Assembly: GCF_024741235.1 (NCBI RefSeq)
Contig: NZ_JANSKA010000003.1
Span: forward strand, 248,001 to 312,000
DNA from: Tractidigestivibacter montrealensis
GTDB taxonomy: Bacteria > Actinomycetota > Coriobacteriia > Coriobacteriales > Atopobiaceae
DNA: 64,000 nt
Direction: 5' to 3'
Below the pieces are notes generated by a model. It was not told the DNA's origin. It did not search any database and saw only the letters and a list, made by a program, of their open reading frames with translations. A program made the position numbers and the translations under genes. Positions 1-8,222 of the stretch are shown piece after piece (the first letter of the stretch is position 1; every line of letters starts with the position of its first letter).

Positions 1-801
1 GGCCTCGCTATCCGACTTAAACCAGATGTTTTTATACGTCACGCCCTTCTTGGAAAGCACGTCCTTGGCATCGGCCACCTCGTCTTTGTTACCATCGAGC
101 GTAAAGGAATTAACGCCCACGACCTGGCCGCTCTTTGCAACAAGCTCCTTGTTAAGCTCCTCCAGATCGCCTAGCTCTCCCACGCAGGGCTTACAGGTGG
201 TAAACCAGAAATTCATGACGGTCACCTTGTTCTTGGAGAACAGCTCGTCGCTGTTTACATCGTTGCCGTCCAAGTCCTTGCCCTTAAAGCTGGGGAACTT
301 CGCTGCCTCGCTCTTGCCGTTGGTCATCCCTGCGGTCGAAGCATCAACGCTCTCCCCCTCGCCAGGCGTGCTGCCACATCCGGGGAACTCCTTCTCCAGC
401 GCCGTGAGCTTTTCCTCGATCTCCTTGACCTGCTGTGCGCCGGCCTTAAGCGTCTTGAACTCGTCAGCCGTAAACTGGTCCTTGGCGCTCTCGATGGTAT
501 CAAGCAAAAAATCGCCGTAGTTCTTGCCGTCCTCAATCATGGGAACGTCTTTGTTGGCCGCAAGGAACACCTTTTCCCACAAAGCGCTATCGCTCGCAAA
601 GATCTCGTTCTCCTTTTGCAACAGCTGCTGAAACAGTTCGGTGGCCTCCTCGGCACTCGACGGCTTTTGCGCTATGAGCTCGGCAATCTGCGTATCGCCG
701 CTCGCGGTATTGTTCGCGTCACTCTTAGGTGCAGAACACGCCGCGAGACTCAGCGCCAGCACGGGCACCATCAGCAGGGCCGTAATTTTTGACAGTTTCA
801 T
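1..801 (-). CDS. TlpA-like thiol-disulfide redox lipoprotein (3' end beyond window)
   Basis: Read leftward from an ATG at 801 with GGAGG just upstream; it stays open to base 1, giving 267 residues without a stop. The N-terminus has a lipoprotein signal (KLSKITALLMVPVLALSLAAC), so Cys about 21 is probably lipidated and the protein tethered outside the membrane. A helical linker region (about 25-140) precedes a thioredoxin-fold domain with the motif NFWFTTCKPC, the CXXC active site of TlpA/ResA-type thiol reductases. It follows the ferredoxin membrane protein at 836-1747 by 34 bases, so the three genes form one leftward operon that probably moves electrons to extracytoplasmic disulfides. The substrate is unknown. 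Confidence 0.85.
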   Translation of the reverse strand, partial: MKLSKITALLMVPVLALSLAACSAPKSDANNTASGDTQIAELIAQKPSSAEEATELFQQLLQKENEIFASDSALWEKVFLAANKDVPMIEDGKNYGDFLLDTIESAKDQFTADEFKTLKAGAQQVKEIEEKLTALEKEFPGCGSTPGEGESVDASTAGMTNGKSEAAKFPSFKGKDLDGNDVNSDELFSKNKVTVMNFWFTTCKPCVGELGDLEELNKELVAKSGQVVGVNSFTLDGNKDEVADAKDVLSKKGVTYKNIWFKSDSEA

Positions 802-835
802 GGTTCCTCCGTTATATCGAAGCTTATATAGGTAC

Positions 836-1747
836 CTATTTGTTTTCGCGGGCTTGCGCGGACTGCGCGGTGCTGTTGCCCGTCACGCCCAGCCCGTAGC
901 GAAAGCTAATGGCATCGACGGGGCACGCACCCACGCACTTGCCGCAGCGGATGCACTCGGCATGGTCGGGCGTACGCGTAACGTCCACGTCCATCTGGCA
1001 CACCTTGGCGCACTTGCCGCACGAGACGCACTTGCACTGATCAACCTGGATCCCCAGTAACGACACCTTGTTCATGAGTGCATAAAATGCACCGAGGGGG
1101 CAAATCCATTTACAGAAGGGGCGATAGAACAGTACACTCAGCACCACAACCGCAATGAGGATCGCGAGCTTCCAGGTAAAGAGCTTTCCCAGCGCGAAGC
1201 GGATCCCCGTATTCATGATGGACAGCGGAATCGCGCCCTCGAGCACGCCCTGTGGGCAGATGTACTTGCAAAAGAACGGATCGCCCATGCCCACATCGTT
1301 GACCACCAAGACGGGCAGCAGCACCACGGCAAACAGCAGCACGGCATACTTGATGTACGTGAGCGGCTTGAGCTTTTTCGTGGAGAGTTTTTTGCCAGGA
1401 ATCTTATGCAGAAGCTCTTGCAGCCATCCAAACGGACACAAAAAGCCGCATACAAAACGCCCCAACAGCACGCCGATCAGAATGAGTGTCCCGGTGACGT
1501 AATACGAAAAGCTGAACTTAGACGAGCCCACCACCGACTGAAACGACCCGATGGGGCACGCGCCCGAGGCAGCCGGACACGAGTAGCAGTTGAGCCCCGG
1601 CACGCAGACGGCTTTGCCCGCCCCCTGGTAGATGCCTCCCTTGGCAAAGTTGGGCAGATGAATGTTGGTCGCGAGCGTCGCCGCCGCCTGAATCAATCCG
1701 CGGAATCGCGCCAAAAGGTGCGATACGGTGTTTATTCTTTTATCCAA
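836..1747 (-). CDS. NapH/YccM-type polytopic 4Fe-4S membrane protein
   Basis: Membrane protein of 303 residues when started at the TTG at 1747; the frame is open further up to 1819 but a GGAG lies 10 bases before this TTG and the start overlaps the end of the small CXXC gene, suggesting translational coupling. Several hydrophobic helices carry CxxxCP motifs (CGFLCPFG, CKYICPQG, CKWICPLG) typical of the NapH/CcoG/YccM family, and two classical 4Fe-4S motifs follow at the C-terminus (CVSCGKCAKVC and CIRCGKCVGACP). The likely role is passing electrons from quinol or cytoplasmic donors across the membrane, here perhaps to the TlpA-like lipoprotein encoded next. Confidence 0.83.
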   Translation of the reverse strand: MDKRINTVSHLLARFRGLIQAAATLATNIHLPNFAKGGIYQGAGKAVCVPGLNCYSCPAASGACPIGSFQSVVGSSKFSFSYYVTGTLILIGVLLGRFVCGFLCPFGWLQELLHKIPGKKLSTKKLKPLTYIKYAVLLFAVVLLPVLVVNDVGMGDPFFCKYICPQGVLEGAIPLSIMNTGIRFALGKLFTWKLAILIAVVVLSVLFYRPFCKWICPLGAFYALMNKVSLLGIQVDQCKCVSCGKCAKVCQMDVDVTRTPDHAECIRCGKCVGACPVDAISFRYGLGVTGNSTAQSAQARENK

Positions 1748-1886
1748 TTCCGATACACTCCAAGCACAGCCTGATTGCCTTGGCCAGCACGGCATCCGCC
1801 TCGCCGCGCATAACGCCAAAGCACACCATGGCCATCCCGACGATCAGCAAAGCAACCTGCGCCACAGGCTTAATCGCTTTGAACAA
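1740..1886 (-). CDS. CD1871A-type small CXXC membrane protein (48 aa)
   Basis: Too short for usual gene calls. From a TTG at 1886 with AAGGAG eight bases upstream it encodes 48 residues: one hydrophobic helix (about 8-25), the motif FGVMRGEADAVLAKAI and the C-terminal CLECIGIG. This length and ending match the small CXXC proteins named after Clostridioides CD1871A, which commonly sit beside NapH-like ferredoxin and TlpA-like genes, exactly as here. Its stop overlaps the TTG start of the next gene. A GTG at 1895 is a poor alternative because it abuts the ribosome binding site. Function of the family is not established; the two cysteines suggest a redox relay. Confidence 0.8.
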   Translation of the reverse strand: MFKAIKPVAQVALLIVGMAMVCFGVMRGEADAVLAKAIRLCLECIGIG

Positions 1887-1975
1887 TCTGACCACTCCTT
1901 TCGCTTCGCGACCCATTGGACCATACCGACTATAAAATCCGCGTTAAGCGCGAATGACTATGCAAGGAGAACGTT

Positions 1976-2650
1976 ATGCGCATCTTGGTCGTCGAGGACG
2001 AGCGGGCGCTGTGCGATGCGATCGCACGCAGCCTGCGCAACTTGGCCTATAGCGTCGACTGCTGCTACGACGGACAGCAGGCCCTCGATCTGCTCGATGT
2101 CGAGACCTTTGACCTTGTCGTGCTCGACCTCAATCTCCCCCATGTCGACGGCATGACCGTGCTCAGGCAACTCAGAAAAACCGATTGCGAGACCAAGGTG
2201 CTCGTGCTCTCGGCACGTGGCGAGGTCGCCGATAAGGTGGCGGGACTCGATGCCGGCGCCAACGACTACCTCACCAAACCGTTCCATCTTGACGAGCTGG
2301 CGGCGCGCATCCGCAGCCTCACGCTCAGGCGCTTCACGCAAAACGATACTGTCCTCACCTGCGGGTCGCTGAGCTTTGATACCAAGACTCGCGTCGCCTC
2401 GGTGGGCGACGTGCCCCTATCCCTCACACGCAAGGAAACCGGCATCTTGGAATACCTGATGCTCAACCAAGGACGACCAGTGAGCCAAGAAGAGCTTATC
2501 GAGCACGTATGGGACAGCAGCGTCAACAGCTTTAGCAACGCGATTCGCGTGCACATCTCGTCGCTGCGCAAAAAGCTGCGCGGCGCGTTGGAGCTCGACC
2601 CCATCCGCAACCGGATCGGCGAAGGCTACGTTATGGAGGATGGCGAATGA
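1976..2650 (+). CDS. OmpR-family two-component response regulator
   Basis: 224 residues, the usual length for the OmpR/PhoB family. The receiver domain (1-115) shows the acidic pocket (VVEDE), the phosphoacceptor Asp51 in VVLDLNLPHVDG, and the conserved Lys in LTKPFHLDELAAR. The C-terminal winged helix (about 128-222) has the expected ending (RTVR-type region RIGEGYVME). Start ATG follows AAGGAGAACGTT. The stop overlaps the start of the sensor kinase by four bases (ATGA), so the two are one operon. The regulated genes are unknown; the divergent redox module is a possible target by position only. Confidence 0.92.
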   Translation: MRILVVEDERALCDAIARSLRNLAYSVDCCYDGQQALDLLDVETFDLVVLDLNLPHVDGMTVLRQLRKTDCETKVLVLSARGEVADKVAGLDAGANDYLTKPFHLDELAARIRSLTLRRFTQNDTVLTCGSLSFDTKTRVASVGDVPLSLTRKETGILEYLMLNQGRPVSQEELIEHVWDSSVNSFSNAIRVHISSLRKKLRGALELDPIRNRIGEGYVMEDGE

Positions 2651-3786
2651 AGCGGCTGTCGCTGCAGTGGCGCATCACGTTGATGACGGCCCTGCTGATG
2701 TGCTTGACCGGCGTGCTCATTAATTGCATGGTCGGCTACTCCGGCATGCGCTACATGGACTCGATCGGCACTGAAATGTCGGCGCATGGCGAGGTGCAGG
2801 CGGACTTGCCCAGCTCATTTGACCCGGCGAGCAAAGAGCTCGACGACGAGCTGACCATCGTCGTGAGCAACGCCCAGGAATCGTTTGGCGCGACGAGCTG
2901 GTATATAACCGCGGCGGTAACGCTGCTCGGCGGCGTGCTGGCCTATTTTGTGAGTGGGCATGCGCTGCGGCCGCTGCGCTCCTTTGCGGCGCAAGTCGAG
3001 AGCGTGCAACCCGACAACCTCGCCGACGCAAAGATCAGCGAAGACGTGCCTACCGAACTCAGGCGCTGCAGCGCGTCGTTTAACGACATGATTGCCCGCC
3101 TTGACGAGGGTTTTTCTGCGCAAAGGCAGTTTACGGGCAATGCGGCGCACGAGCTGCGCACGCCGCTCGCGCTCATGCAGGCCCAGGTTGAACTGTTTTG
3201 TGCCGAGCACCCCGGCATCGACGCTGACACGGCTAGCCTGCTCGGCCTGCTGCAGGAGCAGACCGAGAGAATGACGCACATGACAACGACGCTACTTGAA
3301 ATGAGCGAGCTGCGCGGTGTTCCCTGCAACGACGAGATTGACCTGGCGCCGATGATCGAGGAAGTGCTCACCGACCTGGCGCCGCTTGCCGAGGAAAAGG
3401 GCATCACGCTTGCAAGCGAGGGCGAAGCGCAAACGATCGGCAGCGACACGCTGATCTATCGACTGCTGTTCAACTTGGCCGAAAACGCCATTCGCTACGG
3501 CGCGCCCAGCTCGACCGTGCAAATCAGCACCCGCGACGAGGGCGACCGCGTGCTGCTGCGCGTGCGCGACCAGGGGCTGGGCATTCCCGAGCAATACCAG
3601 ACGAGCATCTTCCAGCCCTTCTTTCGCGTCGACAAATCGCGTAGCAGGGCATATGGCGGCGTGGGCCTGGGACTTGCGCTAGTCTGGGAGATTGCCGCGC
3701 TCCATGGTGGCTCCATCGAGGTCGAAGAGAGCTCGGAGAGAGGAACGACGATGCTCGTGACCCTTCCCGCACGCGCGCTCGGCTAA
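2647..3786 (+). CDS. Membrane sensor histidine kinase, partner of the upstream regulator
   Basis: 379 residues. Two transmembrane helices (about 10-32 and 82-103) frame a short extracellular loop of about 50 residues, too small for a large ligand domain. A HAMP-like linker is followed by the dimerisation/phosphoacceptor box NAAHELRTPLALM (His about 175) and a HATPase domain with N box (NLAENAIRYG), G1 (DQGLGIP), F box and G2 (GVGLGLAL). Overlaps the regulator gene by four bases. The ligand cannot be predicted from the sequence. Confidence 0.92.
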   Translation: MKRLSLQWRITLMTALLMCLTGVLINCMVGYSGMRYMDSIGTEMSAHGEVQADLPSSFDPASKELDDELTIVVSNAQESFGATSWYITAAVTLLGGVLAYFVSGHALRPLRSFAAQVESVQPDNLADAKISEDVPTELRRCSASFNDMIARLDEGFSAQRQFTGNAAHELRTPLALMQAQVELFCAEHPGIDADTASLLGLLQEQTERMTHMTTTLLEMSELRGVPCNDEIDLAPMIEEVLTDLAPLAEEKGITLASEGEAQTIGSDTLIYRLLFNLAENAIRYGAPSSTVQISTRDEGDRVLLRVRDQGLGIPEQYQTSIFQPFFRVDKSRSRAYGGVGLGLALVWEIAALHGGSIEVEESSERGTTMLVTLPARALG

Positions 3787-3852
3787 TAACGCCTCGCCAC
3801 AAGGCAGCGCAACGCCAAGACCCGCACTCCAATGTCTACTCTTTTCGAAAAA

Positions 3853-3880
3853 GGGGCCCCGCGCGATTGCGCGGGCCCTC
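3853..3880. terminator. Hairpin after the two-component operon
   Basis: A 12-base stem with one mismatch (GGGGCCCCGCGC / GCGCGGGCCCTC) closes a four-base loop 67 bases after the kinase stop. The run of five A on its left gives a T-run only for minus-strand transcripts, so it is better as a leftward terminator but may work both ways. Confidence 0.6.
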
Positions 3881-4021
3881 ATTCATAGAGCATGACCGGA
3901 GTAGGCCGAACAGCCTACCCCCACTCGTATATTGGATGCGCTTTAAATAACTGAGCTTTATGATCTTAAGCAAAGGCACGGAGGAAAGCAGGGGCGAAGT
4001 TACCCCCCTGGGGCAAAAGGC

Positions 4022-4345
4022 CTCGTAAATGGGCGAAGCTCGCGTTCTTCGGCGACGACCCCGCCGAGGCGAGCAAGCCCGCGAAACCCCAAGCGCCGAG
4101 CCCGCGAGGCATCGAAGGCCCTTAAGCAGCCGGCGATGGGAACCAAGGCGCAGCAGGCGCTCGCGAGTCAGCGGGAGACAATGAAACGGGAGTCGGCCCG
4201 CGCAAGAAGCCAACGTCGCACGGACGAGGCGGAGGCGCGCTTCGAGCAGCGGAAGCTGAGGCGCAAGCAGAAGCACCGCGGGCATTTATCGCCATCTGTG
4301 GCAACCCTTAAACCCTTATACAGAAGCGGCGTCAGTTCCGCTTGA
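4022..4345 (+). pseudogene. YjdF/DUF2992 family protein, C-terminal remnant
   Basis: The reading frame from about 4085 encodes NPKRRAREASKALKQ, then MGTKAQQALASQRE and later FEQRKLRRKQKHRGH. This order (NPKR, T-K-A-Q-Q-A-L, basic K/R/E helix, KHRG at the end) is the C-terminal half of YjdF (DUF2992) proteins. The N-terminal beta domain expected before it is absent, upstream residues are Pro/Arg/Ser-rich noise, and translation runs 19 residues past the usual KHRGH ending. It therefore looks like a truncated gene. YjdF genes in other bacteria follow the yjdF-motif azaaromatic riboswitch; I could not recognise one here. Confidence 0.6.
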
Positions 4346-4398
4346 AACCGACACCGCTGTCTATTGCGCCGCTCGTCAACAGCCAATCCTCATCCCGC

Positions 4399-5161
4399 TC
4401 AGAAGGTCCTCCCCTCCTGCATGAACTCGGGGAAGTTGGCATGGATGATGCCGTCCCTTTGCTGAATGGGGGTCGCTTCGCGTCAGCAGGTACTTGGAGT
4501 AGTTGTCTCTGACCTGCTCGAACGGGCGGTATTCGCGCTCCTCGGTGGACCGGTCGGCCATGATGTCCATTGCGACCTGAACGTATGCGTAGCCCATCTC
4601 CGGGTTCCTGAGGATGAAGTCGCATTCCAGCTTTCCAATGCGCCCAACGCTGACCTTGCAGCCCTGCGCGCGAGCGTAGCGGTAAACGATGTTCTCGAGG
4701 ACGGGCCCGTAGTTGATGCGGTTGTCAGTGTTGGGGGCGAAGTAGAAGCCTAGGTCCGCCAGGTAATACTTCTGCTCGCCCCGCAGCGATTTTCGTGACT
4801 TCAGGTCGAAGCGTGCGCACTTGCTGACGATCTTCGCGTCCTCGAGGATCTGGAGGTATCGCGCGAGCGTCTCGCGCTTGACCCTCACGCCCTGCTTGCT
4901 CTCGAGGTCGGACTGGATGCTCGCAAGCGAAGTGGTGGCGTCGAAGTTGTTGATGACGTAGTCGCGCATCTGGTTGAACACCGAGATGTTCTTGATCTTC
5001 ACGCGCCGGCGGATGTCCTTTTCGAAGATCTCCTGGATTACCGCCGCGACGTAGGCGCGCTTGTCGGCGAGCCCGGAGGTGGTGATGCGCGCCATGTCGT
5101 CAGGGCGCTTGTTGGAATCCACGTAGGGCTCCTTCGGGGTCGATGGGATGCGCCGGCACGC
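4399..5161 (-). pseudogene. AAA/DUF4143-type ATPase, N-terminally truncated and frameshifted
   Basis: The leftward frame (open from about 5161; first ATG 5122) encodes the back half of the AAA_14/DUF4143 ATPases: FEKDIRRRVKI, a winged-helix stretch and the DUF4143 nuclease-like part (ECDFILRNPEMGYAYVQVAMD, YRPFEQVRDNYSKYLLT). The N-terminal ATPase with its P-loop is missing. After KYLLTRSDP the frame changes: a shift at the C5 run near 4468-4472 restores the normal family ending IQQRDGIIHANFPEFM and stops at 4399-4401, whereas the unshifted frame runs on to 4376. So both ends are damaged. Another relic of this family lies at 17175-17578. Confidence 0.75.
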
Positions 5162-5170
5162 GCAGGCGCA

Positions 5171-5518
5171 TTGGTCACAACATTAAATTACATGCAGACA
5201 CGACCCGGTTTTCCCTACCGAGCGCGAACGGAAGACGCAGCACGGCTCATCGTACTGGTGAACCTCTACGTCTTCACCAACCACATCATGACCCTGGCCA
5301 CCCTCCCGTTCTTTATCCAAAGCCTGGGCGGAAGCGAGGCGGTCGCGGGCATCTGCGCAACGGCCCTCTCTTTAGCCGCCGTGATCATCAGACCGTTTGT
5401 GGACTGGTGGCTCGATAACGGAGCCCGCAAGGTGGCGCTTGTGATAGGCCTTCTGCTCTTGGGCGCCGCACCTCCAGGCTATGTGTTTGTGCCGATTTTC
5501 TGTCATGCCGCCCAATGA
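5171..5518 (+). pseudogene. MFS transporter, N-terminal stump
   Basis: 115 residues beginning in the usual N-terminal MFS pattern: a first helix (LIVLVNLYVFTNHIMTLATLPFFIQSLGGSEAVAGI), a second helix and the loop RPFVDWWLDNGARK resembling the helix 2-3 motif of major facilitator transporters. Only about three of twelve helices remain; after GLLLLGAAPPGYVFVP the sequence ends in an unrelated tail. Major facilitators are about 400 residues, so this is a deletion remnant. Confidence 0.7.
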
Positions 5519-5569
5519 CCCCGAAGCGGGTATCACCCAAGAGGCACAGACCCAGTTGAAAGAGGCATC

Positions 5570-6124
5570 ATGTCCAAGCTTGACGATTTCATGCGGCTCC
5601 TATGCGGCGAGTTCGACAACAGGGAGCAGTTCGAGGCGAAGCGGGCCGCGGGCGAGACCTTCCCCCTTGCCCGCCACGTCAACACCGCCTGCAACGACAA
5701 GATCCTGGGGCTTCCCGACGACTTCGCCGGCACCTTCATGGTCGAGGAGAGCTACTACGAGGTTGACGGCAAGAAGTCTGCCTCGCCCCACCTGTTCCTC
5801 TTCACCGAGGAGAAAGACGGCGTCCTTCTGACCTCCTACGACACGCCCGAGGGCAACGACAAGCGAACGTTCTCCTACGCGACCATGGTCCCCGCCGAGT
5901 TCTCGTCCCTGCGCGAGTCGGGCAAGTTCACGCCCGCGCTCTACCGCGAGCACGATGGCGTATGGGAGGGCGGCTCGGACTCCATGTTTTCGCCCGTCAT
6001 GAGGTTCCACCTGTTCGAGAGGTTCTCCGCCGACGTCCTGGAGGTCTCCGAGTCCATGGAGATGAACGGCAAGCGTGTGTTCGGCTTCGACGAACCAATC
6101 CTCTACAAGCGCATCGGCAAGTAG
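5570..6124 (+). CDS. CpcT/CpeT-like (DUF1001-like) protein, tentative
   Basis: 184 residues with an AAAGAGGCATC ribosome site upstream. The N-terminus (LCGEFDNREQFEAKR) and the pattern of beta strands with PHLFLFTEEKDGVLLTSYDTPEG recall the CpcT/CpeT lyase-like calycin family, which includes many members in bacteria without phycobilins. No signal peptide or membrane helix is seen, so it is probably cytoplasmic. The assignment rests on a short motif and overall pattern only. It sits alone between an MFS stump and a surface-protein tail and appears intact. Confidence 0.5.
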   Translation: MSKLDDFMRLLCGEFDNREQFEAKRAAGETFPLARHVNTACNDKILGLPDDFAGTFMVEESYYEVDGKKSASPHLFLFTEEKDGVLLTSYDTPEGNDKRTFSYATMVPAEFSSLRESGKFTPALYREHDGVWEGGSDSMFSPVMRFHLFERFSADVLEVSESMEMNGKRVFGFDEPILYKRIGK

Positions 6125-6236
6125 TCACGAGGCGAGCACGGATAGGCTGTTCCGCGAGGGATGGAGGAGCTTCTACGAGACCCTCGGACCACAGGAAGGG
6201 ACTGGGCGTGCCTGCCCCCTCCCTCGAGGTCAGCTA

Positions 6237-6603
6237 GGGTTGGTACGGAAATGCTGCCGCAGTCCCGAGAGGCTATGTCTTCTCTGGTTGGTTCAGCAAC
6301 AAGGACTGCACCACGGCCTACGGCTTCGACGCCGCCGTGGACGGCACTGAGGCCGAGTTCACCCTGTATGCAGGTTGGAAGGCTGAGGCCCAGCCCGGCG
6401 CTGGCGAAAACGGGGGCAACGGCGGAAACTCCTCTGCCAATGCGAACGCAAACGCCAACACCGCTAACAGCAACAGCTCCAACAAGGGCAACTTGCCCCA
6501 GGCCGGCGACAGCCTCACTCTTGTCGGTAGCGCGTTTGCTTTGGTTGCCGCTGTCGCTGCCCTGATTGCGGCATCCGCGCTTCGCCACAAGGAGATTCAC
6601 TAG
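6237..6603 (+). pseudogene. Sortase-anchored surface protein, C-terminal remnant with LPQAG signal
   Basis: After an in-frame TAG at about 6234 the frame encodes one InlB B-repeat-like unit (GYVFSGWFSNKDCTTAYGFD ... TLYAGW), an Asn/Ala/Gly-rich spacer, then LPQAGD, a hydrophobic helix and the basic tail RHKEIH. This is the C-terminal cell-wall sorting signal arrangement, with Ala replacing the usual Thr of LPXTG. There is no start, signal peptide or body, so it is the tail of a lost adhesin-like protein. A class B sortase tail lies 1.6 kb downstream. Confidence 0.7.
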
Positions 6604-6665
6604 CGTATTTAGCTCGTTTGTCTCCGTTTGCCGGACGGTAGTACAGAAATTGGGCTGCTTGATGA

Positions 6666-6704
6666 AAGGGGCCGAGCCTGGAGACAATCCAGACTCGGCC
6701 CCTT
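6666..6704. terminator. Strong hairpin after the surface-protein remnant
   Basis: Arms AAGGGGCCGAGcCTGGA and TCCAGaCTCGGCCCCTT around a five-base loop, one mismatch. It follows the remnant stop by 63 bases and is probably its old terminator. Confidence 0.7.
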
Positions 6705-6878
6705 CGAGAAGCATTCCGACCACACCCGAACGAATCTCGTTCCTGGACTGCGCCCTCAACGACCCCGAACTATCCCCGCAGGGCACCGTTCAAACAGTTA
6801 CGAAACAATCTTGTTGACAAACTGATCCCCGGCGGCCAACCACGGGCGACGCCGGGCAAGGCGCAGGTAGACAAGCTC

Positions 6879-7217
6879 ATGGCATTCCTTCGCGACCTTG
6901 GCGCCCGCGATCGGTTTAGCTCCTACCATTCGCCAGTGCTCGACGGCAAACAATGGCAGCTCTTCGATGGATGCCGCTCGCACGAGGGGTCTAACGCATA
7001 TCCCAAAGGCTTCGAGAAGCTGCTGAAATACCTGGCGGACGAATTCGGCTGTGAGGAGATGCGACCGCAGCCCGACGATACCTGCGATGGCCCGACCGAA
7101 TCGGAATGCCTCGCGATGCTGGCCTTTTACGACCTGCCAAGCGGCGAAGAAGCCAGGCAAAGGCTCGAGAACGGCACCTTCGCACACTGGACAAAGAGGC
7201 TTCGCGAGCTTTTGTAG
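6879..7217 (+). CDS. Unrecognised hypothetical protein, possibly truncated
   Basis: 112 residues from ATG 6879, soluble, with no membrane segment or known motif that I recognise. The frame is open upstream without a better start (to about 6800), and no clear Shine-Dalgarno precedes the ATG, so the N-terminus may be lost. The end (SECLAMLAFYDLPSGEEARQRLENGTF, then a helix) has a loose resemblance to the end of the DUF6508 protein encoded at 15290-15727, but too weak to assign. Treat as hypothetical. Confidence 0.4.
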   Translation: MAFLRDLGARDRFSSYHSPVLDGKQWQLFDGCRSHEGSNAYPKGFEKLLKYLADEFGCEEMRPQPDDTCDGPTESECLAMLAFYDLPSGEEARQRLENGTFAHWTKRLRELL

Positions 7218-7333
7218 ACCCCTCGAAGACGTGAGCCTTCCCTCCCGCCCGCCTCCACGCATCGCCCGTGGCGAGCGCAGGCCGCCTGGCCGCTTGCGCC
7301 CACCATGGGACGCGTCTCCAGGCGGCGCTCCCG

Positions 7334-7660
7334 CTACGAAACAATCGTCTTGTAATAAGCGCCGAAGTCTGCGAGCGAGTCCATGACGGGCATCATCTGG
7401 CGGCCGAGTTCAGTGAGGCCATACTCGACGCGGGGAGGATTCTCGCCATAGTCATGGCGAAAGACCAGCCCGTCATCCTCCATCTGTCGCAGGCTGTCGG
7501 TGAGCACCTTCTGAGAGATCCCCTCGAGGTCGCGGCGCAACTCGTTGAAACGCCAGGGGCGCACGCGCAGGTTACGGATAATGAGCAACTTCCACTTGCC
7601 GCCGATGAGCGCTACCGCCGTCGCGACCGGACACTCCGGAAGCTCCTCTTTCGCCTTCAT
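7334..7660 (-). CDS. HxlR-family transcriptional regulator
   Basis: 108 residues starting at ATG 7660, chosen because GAGGAGGG lies about ten bases upstream; an ATG 24 bases earlier lacks such a site. It shows the HxlR pattern: CPVATAVALIGGKWKLLIIRNL (Cys plus GGKW), RFNELRRDLEGISQKVLTDSLRQMEDDGLV and the wing YGLTELG. These winged-helix dimers often sense redox or electrophile stress, with the conserved N-terminal Cys. It is divergent from a cupin gene, which is its probable target; an inverted repeat lies between them. Confidence 0.9.
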   Translation of the reverse strand: MKAKEELPECPVATAVALIGGKWKLLIIRNLRVRPWRFNELRRDLEGISQKVLTDSLRQMEDDGLVFRHDYGENPPRVEYGLTELGRQMMPVMDSLADFGAYYKTIVS

Positions 7661-7709
7661 GGGAGACCCACCCTCCTCGATCATGCCGGTTTCAAAAAAG
7701 ATACGCAGT

Positions 7710-7737
7710 TACAAATAAGTGCGTACTCGTATTTGCA
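7710..7737. promoter_or_regulatory. Candidate HxlR operator between hxlR-like and cupin genes
   Basis: Inverted repeat TACAAATA (7710-7717) and TATTTGCA (7730-7737), seven of eight positions matching, separated by 12 bases. It lies in the divergent intergenic region, 50 bases from the regulator start and 74 from the cupin start. Regulation is inferred from position. Confidence 0.45.
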
Positions 7738-7810
7738 TGTGCCTTTGCGTTGAATGTATCCCACGCAGGAGATGCCTGCAAGGTAAATCAGCCTCAGGAG
7801 AGGAGCCATT

Positions 7811-8164
7811 ATGGCCAATTACGCAAAGACCAACATCGGCAATGAGGGCCGCGTCGAGCTGCACGAAGTGCTTGGGCTTACCGGAGCAGAGGCGAGCGTC
7901 AACAAGCTTCCCGCCGGCGCCAGCGTTCCGTTCGTGCATGCGCACAAGGATAACGAGGAGATCTACGGCGTGCTCGAGGGCGCTGGCTCGGCCACGATCG
8001 ACGGAGAGGACATCGAGCTTGCCGCCGGCGAGTGGCTGCGAGTCTCCCCCGCCGCGCACCGCCAGTTCCGCGCCGCGTCCGACTCGGGCATCACGTACGT
8101 TTGCATCCAGGTCAGGCAGGGATCCCTCGACGCCTTCACGGCCGACGACGCCATCATGCTCTAA
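7811..8164 (+). CDS. Single-domain cupin protein
   Basis: 117 residues with AGGAGAGGAG upstream. Cupin motif 1 is visible as PFVHAHKDNEEIYGVLEGAG (metal ligands His, His, Glu) and motif 2 as GEWLRVSPAAHRQFRA, so a single conserved beta barrel with a likely metal site. No partner domain is fused. Divergent from the HxlR regulator, suggesting induction by the same stress signal. Substrate unknown; homologues are often annotated only as cupin proteins. Confidence 0.85.
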   Translation: MANYAKTNIGNEGRVELHEVLGLTGAEASVNKLPAGASVPFVHAHKDNEEIYGVLEGAGSATIDGEDIELAAGEWLRVSPAAHRQFRAASDSGITYVCIQVRQGSLDAFTADDAIML

Positions 8165-8222
8165 TTCGCGATCAGCGCGCGAGGGGCCAACGAAGCCACA
8201 CATTGGCCCCTCGCGCAAATCT

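Noticed and set aside
3890-4020. Possible structured RNA before the YjdF tail (GTAGGC/GCCTAC hairpin, GC-rich pairs)
   Set aside because: I could not match it to the yjdF motif or any other riboswitch consensus, and the gene behind it is a remnant.
6337-6603. Small intact gene from ATG 6337
   Set aside because: The same frame extends upstream as InlB-type repeat sequence and the product has no signal peptide, so it is the tail of a lost surface protein.
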